From an uncultured Flavobacteriales bacterium (GTDB taxonomy: Bacteria > Bacteroidota > Bacteroidia > Flavobacteriales_D > Sanyastnellaceae): a DNA stretch of 64,000 bases. Under the pieces are notes generated by a model. It saw only the letters and a list, made by a program, of their open reading frames with translations, was not told where the DNA came from and ran no database searches. The translations under genes were made by a program, and so were the position numbers. Shown one piece after another: positions 51,165 to 58,306 of this stretch (positions within the stretch are counted from its first letter, which is position 1; each line of letters starts with the position of its first letter). Location: the NCBI GenBank assembly GCA_937974555.1, contig CALJKR010000031.1, forward strand, positions 1-64,000. The letters are read 5' to 3'.

Positions 51165-52040
51165 ATGAAAACATTTCCATTTACCCCAGAATTGGGTTGG
51201 TCGGTCAGTCGATATGATATATTCAATACCTGTCGCCGAAAGTATTACCATAACTATTATGCAAAGCATGATGAACCTGCATTGCGAGATCGTGCATTGA
51301 TGTTGAAGTCGATGACGACTGTTCCGTTGGAAATTGGGAATATTGCGCACGATGTGATGGAAAGTATTCTGCATCGGTTGATCAAGTCCAGTCAACCGGT
51401 AGATATTGTTCGATTAGAGGCTTTTGTCCGTCAACGTGCCCAGGAATATGTTACTTCCAAAAAGTTTTTGGAGGTTCATTACAAAGAGCAAGAAGAAATT
51501 GCTTGGGAACCAATTGCTGAAAGGGCTTTTGCTTCGATTCGAAATATAGTGACCTCCGATCGCTTTCAATGGATTTTGAATCTGCCTCAGTCATCCAAGG
51601 ATCAATGGATGATTGAACCTGCTGGGTTTGGAGAGACCCGAATAGAAGGCATGAAGGCCTATTGCAAGGTGGATTTTATGCTGCCCCATGAGGATACCAT
51701 TTACATCATGGATTGGAAAACGGGAAAGCCTGATCCTGAGAAGCATCGCAAGCAGTTGATTGGATACGCTTTGTTTGCGAGTTTTCATTTTGAAGGACGT
51801 TTCAATCATATTATTCCCATGGTGTGTTACGTGAAGGAAGGATATGAGGAAGTGCAGCCTGAAATTTCCAATGCGGATATTCAAGATTTTGTTGATACCG
51901 TTCGAAAAGAAACAGAGGAAATGAAATCCTATACTTTGGATGAGATGAAAAACCTTCCCAAGATGAAAGCCGCTTTTCCTCTAACCGACAACACTTCTTC
52001 TTGCAGATTTTGTGAATTTCGCGAGTTGTGTGACCGGTGA
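51165..52040 (+). CDS. PD-(D/E)XK nuclease family protein with Fe-S cysteines
   Basis: The 291-residue cytoplasmic protein shows the RecB/AddB/Cas4-type nuclease core: GNIAHDVMESILH (motif I helix), an EGMKAYCKVDFML strand, IMDWKTGKP (the D...K catalytic residues) and the QLIGYALF helix. One cysteine lies near the start (NTCRRKYY) and three near the end (CRFCEFRELC), the typical arrangement of an iron-sulfur cluster that clamps the nuclease fold. There are no cas genes or repeats nearby, so a CRISPR role is not supported. DNA repair or recombination is the more likely context. The amidase gene follows 30 bases later. Confidence 0.85.
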   Translation: MKTFPFTPELGWSVSRYDIFNTCRRKYYHNYYAKHDEPALRDRALMLKSMTTVPLEIGNIAHDVMESILHRLIKSSQPVDIVRLEAFVRQRAQEYVTSKKFLEVHYKEQEEIAWEPIAERAFASIRNIVTSDRFQWILNLPQSSKDQWMIEPAGFGETRIEGMKAYCKVDFMLPHEDTIYIMDWKTGKPDPEKHRKQLIGYALFASFHFEGRFNHIIPMVCYVKEGYEEVQPEISNADIQDFVDTVRKETEEMKSYTLDEMKNLPKMKAAFPLTDNTSSCRFCEFRELCDR

Positions 52041-52070
52041 ACGAGCCTGATTTTGATGTAACATTGAAAC

Positions 52071-52850
52071 ATGAAAATCACATTGGTTCAGACCGTGCTG
52101 AGTTGGGAGTCACCGGCTAAAAATTATTTGCGTTTGGATGGTATTCTTCAAAAACAATCCAAAACGGATGTGGTGGTTTTGCCAGAAATGTTTACCACGG
52201 GTTTCACCATGAATGTTCAATCGTTGGAACGTTTTGATTCCAATGGAGAGACCATTCAATGGATGCGAAATTGGGCCAAACATTTGGATGCGGTCATTAC
52301 GGGGAGTGTGGCAATGATGACAGATTCTGGAGCAGTCAATCGTTTGATTTGGATGCGCCCCGATGGAACGTTTGATTTTTATGACAAAAGGCATGCGTTT
52401 ACTTTTGGAGGGGAGCATGAGCATTATCGGTCGGGTGATCAACGTTTGATTGAACACTGGCGCGGATGGAATTTTTGTCCTTTGATTTGTTACGATTTGC
52501 GATTTCCGGTCTGGAGTAGAAATCGATTTCAACATGGCGCTCCGGATTATGATGTCTTGATTTATGTAGCCAATTGGCCCAACGCGCGCCGTGATGCTTG
52601 GAATGCTTTATTGAAAGCCAGAGCCATTGAAAATGTTTCCTATACCGTGGGTGTCAATCGAGTGGGTACTGATCCCAAAGAAAATGTATATGCAGGTGAC
52701 TCCGCAGTAATCGATTTTAAAGGCAATGTACTTTGGACCCAGTCGGATATTGCGGAAGTGCAAACCTTGGAATTGAATCGTCAGGATTTGGATGAGTTCA
52801 GGGCAAAATTTCCGGCTTTGAAAGATGGGGATGCGTTTCAACTTTTGTGA
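52071..52850 (+). CDS. Omega-amidase-like nitrilase (YafV type)
   Basis: The 259-residue cytoplasmic enzyme has the nitrilase-superfamily triad E39, K106 and C140: VVLPEMFTTGF, YDKRHAFTFGGE and CPLICYDLRFPVWSR. This matches YafV-like omega-amidases, which hydrolyse alpha-ketoglutaramate or alpha-ketosuccinamate and so repair by-products of transamination. The substrate is inferred from family resemblance. It starts at ATG 52071, 30 bases after the nuclease gene. It overlaps the convergent aroB by 13 bases. Confidence 0.9.
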   Translation: MKITLVQTVLSWESPAKNYLRLDGILQKQSKTDVVVLPEMFTTGFTMNVQSLERFDSNGETIQWMRNWAKHLDAVITGSVAMMTDSGAVNRLIWMRPDGTFDFYDKRHAFTFGGEHEHYRSGDQRLIEHWRGWNFCPLICYDLRFPVWSRNRFQHGAPDYDVLIYVANWPNARRDAWNALLKARAIENVSYTVGVNRVGTDPKENVYAGDSAVIDFKGNVLWTQSDIAEVQTLELNRQDLDEFRAKFPALKDGDAFQLL

Positions 52851-53881
52851 AAAAGTGAATGATATACAGATTTTGCTTTATCCCAACTTACCTCCTGGTT
52901 TTCTTTTGCTTTTCCAATCTCCTCAAGGAGTGTAAATTTTAATTTTCCTTGCTTGTTTTTCTTGTCCTGGACCAAGTAGGGTAAAATATTCTCCCATGCA
53001 GGCATGGATGGTGGTTGGGGAAAAATCTCATCCAGAAATTGGAGCACTTCTTCTTGTTGTTCCGCGTCCATATCTTCAGAAAGTACGGTCGCATATTTCA
53101 TACCCAGGGCAACGCAATATCCATGTGAAAGGGGTTGATTTACTTCCAGCCAATAGGATTCCAATGCATGTCCCAGGGTGTGCCCAAAATTCAATTGCTT
53201 GCGAATATTTTCTTCAAAGGGATCTTCGAAAACGATGTGATTTTTAATTTGAATATTCCTTTTGATGAATGGAATGATGTGAGGGACATCGATTTCTTCC
53301 AGCTCGTTGTATGCCTCCCATAATGCGCTGTCTGCGATCAGGGCATGCTTTATCATCTCGGCAAATCCAGAGATGATTTCCTTTTCTTCCAAGGTTTCCA
53401 GAAAGTGAGGGCAGATGATGAGTTGGTCGGGATCTTGAAAAGTACCCACGACATTTTTTATTCCAGAAAGATTGATGGCGTTTTTACCGCCAATCGCGGC
53501 ATCGACCATTCCGGTAAGCGTTGTTGGAATATGCGCAAATGAAATCCCTCTTTTGTACAAGGCTGCAGCCATTCCTCCCAGGTCGGTTGTGCTTCCTCCT
53601 CCGATGTTGATGACATAAGCGTTGCGGTCTGCATGGTCTTCAATCCACTGATTCCAGATGTGCTGCAGAATCTCCATCTCTTTGCACTCTTCTCCTGCCG
53701 GAATCTCAATAACATTGGCTTGCGCAATGGGTGTGCATTGTTCCAACAGGTCATTCAACCACAAACCGCTGACATGTTCGTCGATTATCAAGTAAATGGC
53801 AGAAGCTTGCGCTAACTCTTCTTCAATGGATTGAAAGAGTTGGCTGAATTCGGTTTCCCAAGCGATATTGGGGTGGTCCAT
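52838..53881 (-). CDS. aroB: 3-dehydroquinate synthase
   Basis: AroB forms 3-dehydroquinate from DAHP using NAD and zinc, the second step of the shikimate pathway. The 347-residue protein has the NAD-binding GGGSTTDLGGMAAALYKRG segment near 95-115 and the zinc-ligand regions GFAEMIKHALI, FGHTLGHALE and HGYCVALGMKYA. It follows engB after four bases and ends the hydrolase-engB-aroB operon. It overlaps the convergent omega-amidase gene by 13 bases. The start is ATG 53881. Length fits the family, though it is slightly shorter than E. coli AroB. Confidence 0.97.
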   Translation of the reverse strand: MDHPNIAWETEFSQLFQSIEEELAQASAIYLIIDEHVSGLWLNDLLEQCTPIAQANVIEIPAGEECKEMEILQHIWNQWIEDHADRNAYVINIGGGSTTDLGGMAAALYKRGISFAHIPTTLTGMVDAAIGGKNAINLSGIKNVVGTFQDPDQLIICPHFLETLEEKEIISGFAEMIKHALIADSALWEAYNELEEIDVPHIIPFIKRNIQIKNHIVFEDPFEENIRKQLNFGHTLGHALESYWLEVNQPLSHGYCVALGMKYATVLSEDMDAEQQEEVLQFLDEIFPQPPSMPAWENILPYLVQDKKNKQGKLKFTLLEEIGKAKENQEVSWDKAKSVYHSLFHKS

Positions 53882-53885
53882 GACT

Positions 53886-54488
53886 TTAGCTAATGAGGGT
53901 TTCGATAAATTTCAAAAGTTGATCACGGCCTTGTTGTGATTCGGCTGAAGTTAAAAACAAATTGGGACTATCTCCCCAACGTTCGATCATCTTCTCTTCG
54001 TATTCCTTGAACATCCGAGCTGCGGCTTGCTCTTTGAGTTTGTCGGCTTTGGTGAAAATCACAGCCATGGGCAATTGCCATTCGAGCATTTGATCCATGA
54101 ATTCCAAATCAATTTTTTGAGCTTCATGCCGGATGTCTACCAAGATGAATGTACAAACCAAATTCTCGCGCTCTTGCAAATAACGTTTGGACATGATTTG
54201 CCACTCACCGCGATTGGATTTGGATTTCTTGGCATAACCATAACCTGGCAAATCCACCAAATACCAATTCTTCCCTTGTTTGACTTTTACTTCAAAGTGA
54301 TTGATGGTTTGTGTTTTTCCAGGAGTGCCAGAGGTTTTGGCAAGTCCTTTTTTGGTAACCAGCATGTTGATCAAAGAACTTTTACCCACATTGGATCGGC
54401 CAATAAAGGCCACTTCCTTTATATGGGGGTCTGGACATCCTTCTACCTTGGTGTTGGATGTTAAAAAAATGGCGTCAAGAATGTGCAT
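53886..54488 (-). CDS. engB: Ribosome biogenesis GTPase YihA/YsxC/EngB
   Basis: EngB is an essential GTPase needed for large ribosomal subunit assembly. The 200-residue protein carries all G motifs: GRSNVGKSS (G1), the TPGKTQTIN switch I segment, DLPGYG (G3), TKADKL (G4) and TSAES (G5). I start it at ATG 54488, which shares one base with the hydrolase stop (TGATG); a GTG at 54491 is an in-frame alternative. It is the middle gene of the hydrolase-engB-aroB operon. Confidence 0.96.
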   Translation of the reverse strand: MHILDAIFLTSNTKVEGCPDPHIKEVAFIGRSNVGKSSLINMLVTKKGLAKTSGTPGKTQTINHFEVKVKQGKNWYLVDLPGYGYAKKSKSNRGEWQIMSKRYLQERENLVCTFILVDIRHEAQKIDLEFMDQMLEWQLPMAVIFTKADKLKEQAAARMFKEYEEKMIERWGDSPNLFLTSAESQQGRDQLLKFIETLIS

Positions 54489-55249
54489 CACAATGATTTT
54501 TCGGTCAACCAGCCTCTGAGAATTTGATTGAAAGTTTCAGGATGTTCCATCATGGGTGCATGTCCACATTCATCAATCCAATACAATTGTGCTTGAGGAA
54601 GCAGTTGTTGAAATTCATTCGCAACTTCGGGCGGGGTGATGGTGTCATTTTTACCCCAAATCAAGCAAGCCGGTACATCCATATTTTTTAAGTCATTGGC
54701 CATGTTGTGTCGGATGGCACTTTTTGCCAAAGCCAATATGCGGAGTACTCGATTGCGATCATTGACTACTTCAAAACATTCATCAACCAAGGCGTCATTG
54801 GCATGTTTGGGATCGTAAAAGGTAACCGCAACTTTTTGTCTAATAAATTCTTTGTCCTCACGGCGAGGGAAAGAAGAACCAAATGCATTTTCATAAAGGC
54901 CGCTGCTAGCAGTTAGTATCATGGCACGCACTTTATTGACATGCATTTTGGTGTATACCAAAGCAACGTGTCCGCCTAAACTGTTGCCCAGTAGCATCAC
55001 TTGATTGAATTTGTGATGCTCCACAAAACGATGCAGGTACTCTGCCAACGATTTTACACCAGTAGTAAGAACAGGCATGGTATAGAGCGGAAGCATGGGG
55101 ATAAGCACACGATGGGTTTTGGAAAACTCATCCAAGACTTCTCTAAAATTGCTCAACGCGCCAAAAAGCCCGTGCAAGAGAATCAGTGGCTCACCACTGC
55201 CTTTATCGATGAATTGAAATTCACCTTCTGTTTTCAAAAATTCTTCCAT
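54488..55249 (-). CDS. Alpha/beta hydrolase
   Basis: The 253-residue cytoplasmic protein is an alpha/beta-hydrolase fold enzyme with the oxyanion segment LLHGLFGALSNF, the nucleophile elbow GNSLGGH (Ser near 93), and a C-terminal HAPMMEHPETF segment supplying the catalytic His. An Asp in WGKNDTITP completes a plausible triad. The family includes esterases, lipases and C-C hydrolases, and the substrate cannot be assigned. It leads the operon with engB and aroB. The start is ATG 55249. Confidence 0.88.
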   Translation of the reverse strand: MEEFLKTEGEFQFIDKGSGEPLILLHGLFGALSNFREVLDEFSKTHRVLIPMLPLYTMPVLTTGVKSLAEYLHRFVEHHKFNQVMLLGNSLGGHVALVYTKMHVNKVRAMILTASSGLYENAFGSSFPRREDKEFIRQKVAVTFYDPKHANDALVDECFEVVNDRNRVLRILALAKSAIRHNMANDLKNMDVPACLIWGKNDTITPPEVANEFQQLLPQAQLYWIDECGHAPMMEHPETFNQILRGWLTEKSL

Positions 55250-55388
55250 GTTGAATCTAGTTCAAAGGCGAAAATACCGCTTTTCTAGAGTGGATTATTC
55301 AATGTAGACAAGACCTTTTAACAATCCTAGGCTGACAACAATTTGTATTATTTGGAAGGGAAGGAGTGTTGTTCCCAAAAATTTGCCC

Positions 55389-56267
55389 ATGCAAAAGAAA
55401 CGGTTGCAGTGGAATACACCGCATCAATTGAGACAAATGGTCATGATTGCAATGGCAGTAATCATGGCCAGTGTGGGGTTGAAGGGTTTTTTGTTGCCCA
55501 ATCATTTTTTGGATGGAGGTGTTACTGGAATTTCACTGATCGTCAATGCCATCACAGGATGGGATTTGTCTTTGCTGATTATTCTACTGAATATTCCATT
55601 TGTCTTTTTGGGGTATAAGCAGATCAACAAATACTTTGCTTTAAAAAGTGGAATAGCCATTTTTTCTTTGGCATTGCTGGTGCACTTCATTCATATTCCA
55701 GTTGTTACAGAAGACAAGTTGTTGATTGCTGTATTTGGAGGTGTTTTCCTTGGAGCAGGGATTGGTTTTGCCATGCGTGGGGGTGGTGTGATTGATGGAA
55801 CGGAGGTATTGGCAGTCTCTGTCAGCAGACGCTCTACACTGAGCGTCGGTGATTTTATAACGGTTTTAAATGTGGTTATTTTCCTTTTGGCCGCTTGGGT
55901 ATTTGATTTGGAAAAGGCGCTGTACTCCATGCTTACCTATTTCGCAGCTTCTAAAACAGTGGATTTTATCGTCAATGGTTGGGAGGAATACATCGGGATG
56001 ACCATCATCTCTCATCATTCAACGAAAATTGAAGCGGTCATTCGGAAACATCTAAAAGGAGGCGTTACCATTTACAAGGGGGAATTTGGTTTTAGGGACA
56101 TTTCACCTTCACATGAGAACAAGCGAATCATATTTTGCGCCATCACCCGCCTTGAAGTCACCAATCTGGTGAATATCGTGGAGAGTATTGATCCCAATGC
56201 TTTTATCATCCAGCATCCCATCAAAGACACGCGCGGTGGGGTAATCAAAAAGCGCCCGCTTCACTGA
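55389..56267 (+). CDS. YitT-family membrane protein (DUF161 + DUF2179)
   Basis: The 292-residue protein has about five membrane helices (to about 195) of the YitT/DUF161 type, including the GGVTGISLI and GGVFLGAGIGFAMRGGGVIDGTEVLA segments, followed by a cytoplasmic DUF2179 domain (about 205-285) with GVTIYKGEFGF and a VNIVESIDPNAFI helix. Members are suspected transporters or their regulators; the substrate is unknown. I use ATG 55389 rather than the TTG two codons earlier. A 247-base gap follows before mraZ. It is divergent from the hydrolase operon. Confidence 0.88.
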   Translation: MQKKRLQWNTPHQLRQMVMIAMAVIMASVGLKGFLLPNHFLDGGVTGISLIVNAITGWDLSLLIILLNIPFVFLGYKQINKYFALKSGIAIFSLALLVHFIHIPVVTEDKLLIAVFGGVFLGAGIGFAMRGGGVIDGTEVLAVSVSRRSTLSVGDFITVLNVVIFLLAAWVFDLEKALYSMLTYFAASKTVDFIVNGWEEYIGMTIISHHSTKIEAVIRKHLKGGVTIYKGEFGFRDISPSHENKRIIFCAITRLEVTNLVNIVESIDPNAFIIQHPIKDTRGGVIKKRPLH

Positions 56268-56337
56268 TTCATTTCCTTCCAAAAAAAAGAGTCAATACCC
56301 TATCTGGGTCGACTTATGCACGTTAAGTTGTTAACAT

Positions 56338-56356
56338 TCCCACTTTTTACCACCGC
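56338..56356 (-). promoter_or_regulatory. Inverted MraZ-box-like site
   Basis: On the minus strand this reads GCGGTGGTAAAAAGTGGGA, matching the plus-strand site at 56469-56487 at 18 of 19 bases. It contains the TGGTA and TGGGA units spaced by 10 bases. It lies 159 bases upstream of mraZ, pointing away from the gene. Confidence 0.5.
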
Positions 56357-56357
56357 T

Positions 56358-56376
56358 CAATTTGACGTTCAAATTG
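56358..56376. promoter_or_regulatory. Palindrome between YitT and mraZ
   Basis: CAATTTGA (56358-56365) and TCAAATTG (56369-56376) form a perfect 8-bp inverted repeat with a CGT spacer. It sits next to the inverted MraZ-like site and might be a regulator site or part of a weak hairpin. No T-run follows. Confidence 0.35.
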
Positions 56377-56461
56377 GTGTTTAAATCTATGTAAATCAAG
56401 TGGTTGGGCTTTTAGCTTGTGCTTTATTTGAAATTCTGGTTTATCAAAAAGTGTAAGAAAA

Positions 56462-56487
56462 TGGTAGTGCTGTGGTAAAAAGTGGGA
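56462..56487 (+). promoter_or_regulatory. MraZ-box-like direct repeats upstream of mraZ
   Basis: Units TGGTA (56462-56466), TGGTA (56473-56477) and TGGGA (56483-56487) lie 11 and 10 bases apart, ahead of the mraZ start at 56515. MraZ is known to repress its own operon by binding TGGGN-type direct repeats with about 10-base periodicity, so this is a likely autoregulatory operator. Confidence 0.6.
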
Positions 56488-56496
56488 TTTTTGATT

Positions 56497-56504
56497 TACT
56501 TTCG
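56497..56504 (+). promoter_or_regulatory. Promoter -7 element for the dcw cluster (variant)
   Basis: TACTTTCG is one base from TAnnTTTG and lies 11 bases before the mraZ start, right behind the MraZ-like repeats. Repression by MraZ at this place would block promoter access. Confidence 0.4.
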
Positions 56505-56514
56505 TATCCACAAC

Positions 56515-57006
56515 ATGACCAACATGCTAAACCTGCTCGGAGAACATCATTGTAAGCTTGACCCAAAGGGTCGCTTGCTGTTTCCTGGAAAGTTGCGCAA
56601 GCAGCTTGAGCAGCATATACACCATGGTTTGGTTATCAACCGCGACATCTTTACCCAGTGCCTTGTTATTTATCCAAAACCAGAATGGGATCGTGTTAAC
56701 GAGGAGATGAGTCGCTTGAGCCGATACAATCAGAAACATCAGCTCTTCCAAAGAAAATTCATGAAAGGCGCTACGCTTATCGAATTGGATAGCAATGGAA
56801 GGATATTGATACCCAGTGCATTGTTAGAATATGCACAAATTGATATAGACGAAAACAACGAATGTGTGATCACCGGTTTGGGTGAGAAGATGGAGTTGTG
56901 GAGTGCAAAAAATCACGAGAACGTGATTTTGGATGAGGATTTTGATTTTGGCTCACTTGCGGAAGATGTTCGTCAGGACATTGAGCGCAACAATAACGCG
57001 GGGTAA
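56515..57006 (+). CDS. mraZ: MraZ, transcriptional regulator of the dcw cluster
   Basis: The 163-residue protein belongs to the MraZ family (SpoVT/AbrB-like fold), which binds DNA upstream of its own gene and controls the division/cell-wall operon. It contains two MraZ half-domains, with the DPKGRLLFPGKLR segment in the first and DSNGRILIPSALLEYA in the second. The start is ATG 56515 (ATG 56524 is a less likely alternative). It leads the dcw cluster: rsmH starts two bases after its stop. Operator-like repeats lie just upstream. Confidence 0.95.
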   Translation: MTNMLNLLGEHHCKLDPKGRLLFPGKLRKQLEQHIHHGLVINRDIFTQCLVIYPKPEWDRVNEEMSRLSRYNQKHQLFQRKFMKGATLIELDSNGRILIPSALLEYAQIDIDENNECVITGLGEKMELWSAKNHENVILDEDFDFGSLAEDVRQDIERNNNAG

Positions 57007-57008
57007 TC

Positions 57009-57929
57009 ATGGAATTAGATATTATCCAAGAGAATCAAGGAAATTATCATCGCGCGGTTTTGTTAAAAGAGAGTGTAGATGCCATGAATATTCAACCGGA
57101 TGGTGTCTATGTAGATGTGACAATGGGGGCTGCGGGACATACCCGAGAAATTCTCTCCCGATTGACTACTGGTAAATTGTTTTCATTTGATCAGGATCGT
57201 GATGCGTGGAAGAACGCGCCTGTGGATCCAAAATTTACTTTGATTAAGGAGAATTTCGGAGACGCAAAAAATTGGTTACGTTTTCATGGTGTCAAAAAAG
57301 TCAATGGCTTGTTGGCGGATTTGGGTGTGAGCTCACATCAATTTGATACTGCCGATCGCGGATTTTCTTTTCGTTTTGATGGCCCACTGGATATGCGAAT
57401 GAATCATCAATCGGCTTTGACAGCCAGCAAGGTGGTGAATGAGTATGAGGTGGATACCTTGATTAAAATTTTTCGTGTTTACGGCGAAGTCGAAAAACCG
57501 CACGTTGCGGCGCACAAGATAGTTGCAGCGCGCCCAGTGCGTACAACACAAGAGCTAATTGTTGCGCTGGTAGGTAACGAGGATTGGAAGGAACACCATC
57601 AATTTCTGGCCAAAGTTTTTCAGTCGTTAAGAATAGAAGTGAATCAAGAGATGCAAGTGCTTGAGAATCTTTTGACCCAACTTCCAGATATCCTCGTGGA
57701 TGGCGGAAGAGCGGTTTTTATCTCATACCACAGTTTAGAGGATAGAATGGTGAAGTCATTTTTTCGAAGTGGCAATATTGAAGACAAGCAAGAGAAGGAC
57801 TTTTTTGGAAATCTCATTCGCCCTTTGAAGCCATTGAATGCCAAGCCGATTTTGCCAAGCGCAGAAGAAGTAGAAGTTAACTCACGTGCGCGCAGCGCCA
57901 AAATGCGAATCGCTGAAAAAATAGGATGA
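57009..57929 (+). CDS. rsmH: 16S rRNA (cytosine-1402-N4)-methyltransferase
   Basis: RsmH methylates C1402 of 16S rRNA with SAM to tune decoding. The 306-residue protein has the VDVTMGAAGHTREIL SAM-binding motif near 35-50, the LLADLGVSSHQFD segment, a GFSFRFDGPLDMRM loop and the ISYHSLEDR motif near 240. It is the conserved second gene of the dcw cluster and overlaps the ftsL gene as ATGA. Confidence 0.97.
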   Translation: MELDIIQENQGNYHRAVLLKESVDAMNIQPDGVYVDVTMGAAGHTREILSRLTTGKLFSFDQDRDAWKNAPVDPKFTLIKENFGDAKNWLRFHGVKKVNGLLADLGVSSHQFDTADRGFSFRFDGPLDMRMNHQSALTASKVVNEYEVDTLIKIFRVYGEVEKPHVAAHKIVAARPVRTTQELIVALVGNEDWKEHHQFLAKVFQSLRIEVNQEMQVLENLLTQLPDILVDGGRAVFISYHSLEDRMVKSFFRSGNIEDKQEKDFFGNLIRPLKPLNAKPILPSAEEVEVNSRARSAKMRIAEKIG

Positions 57930-58306
57930 GTCAAGAGAGTCAAAATACCGAAACCCAATCAACGGGAACGCCCAAGCCTAAAAAAGGTGTGGTGGCCGCC
58001 GTTTTTGGAGGTGATTTCTTGATGGGGGAGTTTGTACAAAAGCATTTGCTCTTGATTGGTTTTATTGCTTTGCTTTTGGTTTTTGATATTGCCTTGCAAT
58101 ACAAATTTGAAGATTATCACAAGTTGATCATCAAAAGAGAAAAGGAACTCAATGAGCAACGCACCATTTACAATGAGCAGATGAGTGCTTTGGAGACCAA
58201 AAAGCGACAAAGTGAAGTGGCAAAGGAGATTGCCAAAATGGGATTAAAGGAATTGTCAAAGCCACCCGTGGTTTTGGAACATACGGATACGATAGCACAA
58301 CCATGA
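57926..58306 (+). CDS. FtsL-like cell division protein
   Basis: The 126-residue protein has a polar N-terminal cytoplasmic tail (about 1-30), one membrane helix (about 36-56) and a periplasmic coiled-coil segment. This is the usual FtsL layout. Sequence conservation in this family is low, so the call rests on topology and on position between rsmH and the division-specific penicillin-binding protein, the invariant dcw order. FtsL bridges FtsB and FtsQ at the septum. It overlaps both neighbours by four bases. Confidence 0.82.
   Translation: MSQESQNTETQSTGTPKPKKGVVAAVFGGDFLMGEFVQKHLLLIGFIALLLVFDIALQYKFEDYHKLIIKREKELNEQRTIYNEQMSALETKKRQSEVAKEIAKMGLKELSKPPVVLEHTDTIAQP

Noticed and set aside
51165..52040. 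The PD-(D/E)XK protein as a Cas4 of a CRISPR system
   Set aside because: No repeats and no other cas genes are present; the fold is shared with RecB/AddB-type nucleases.
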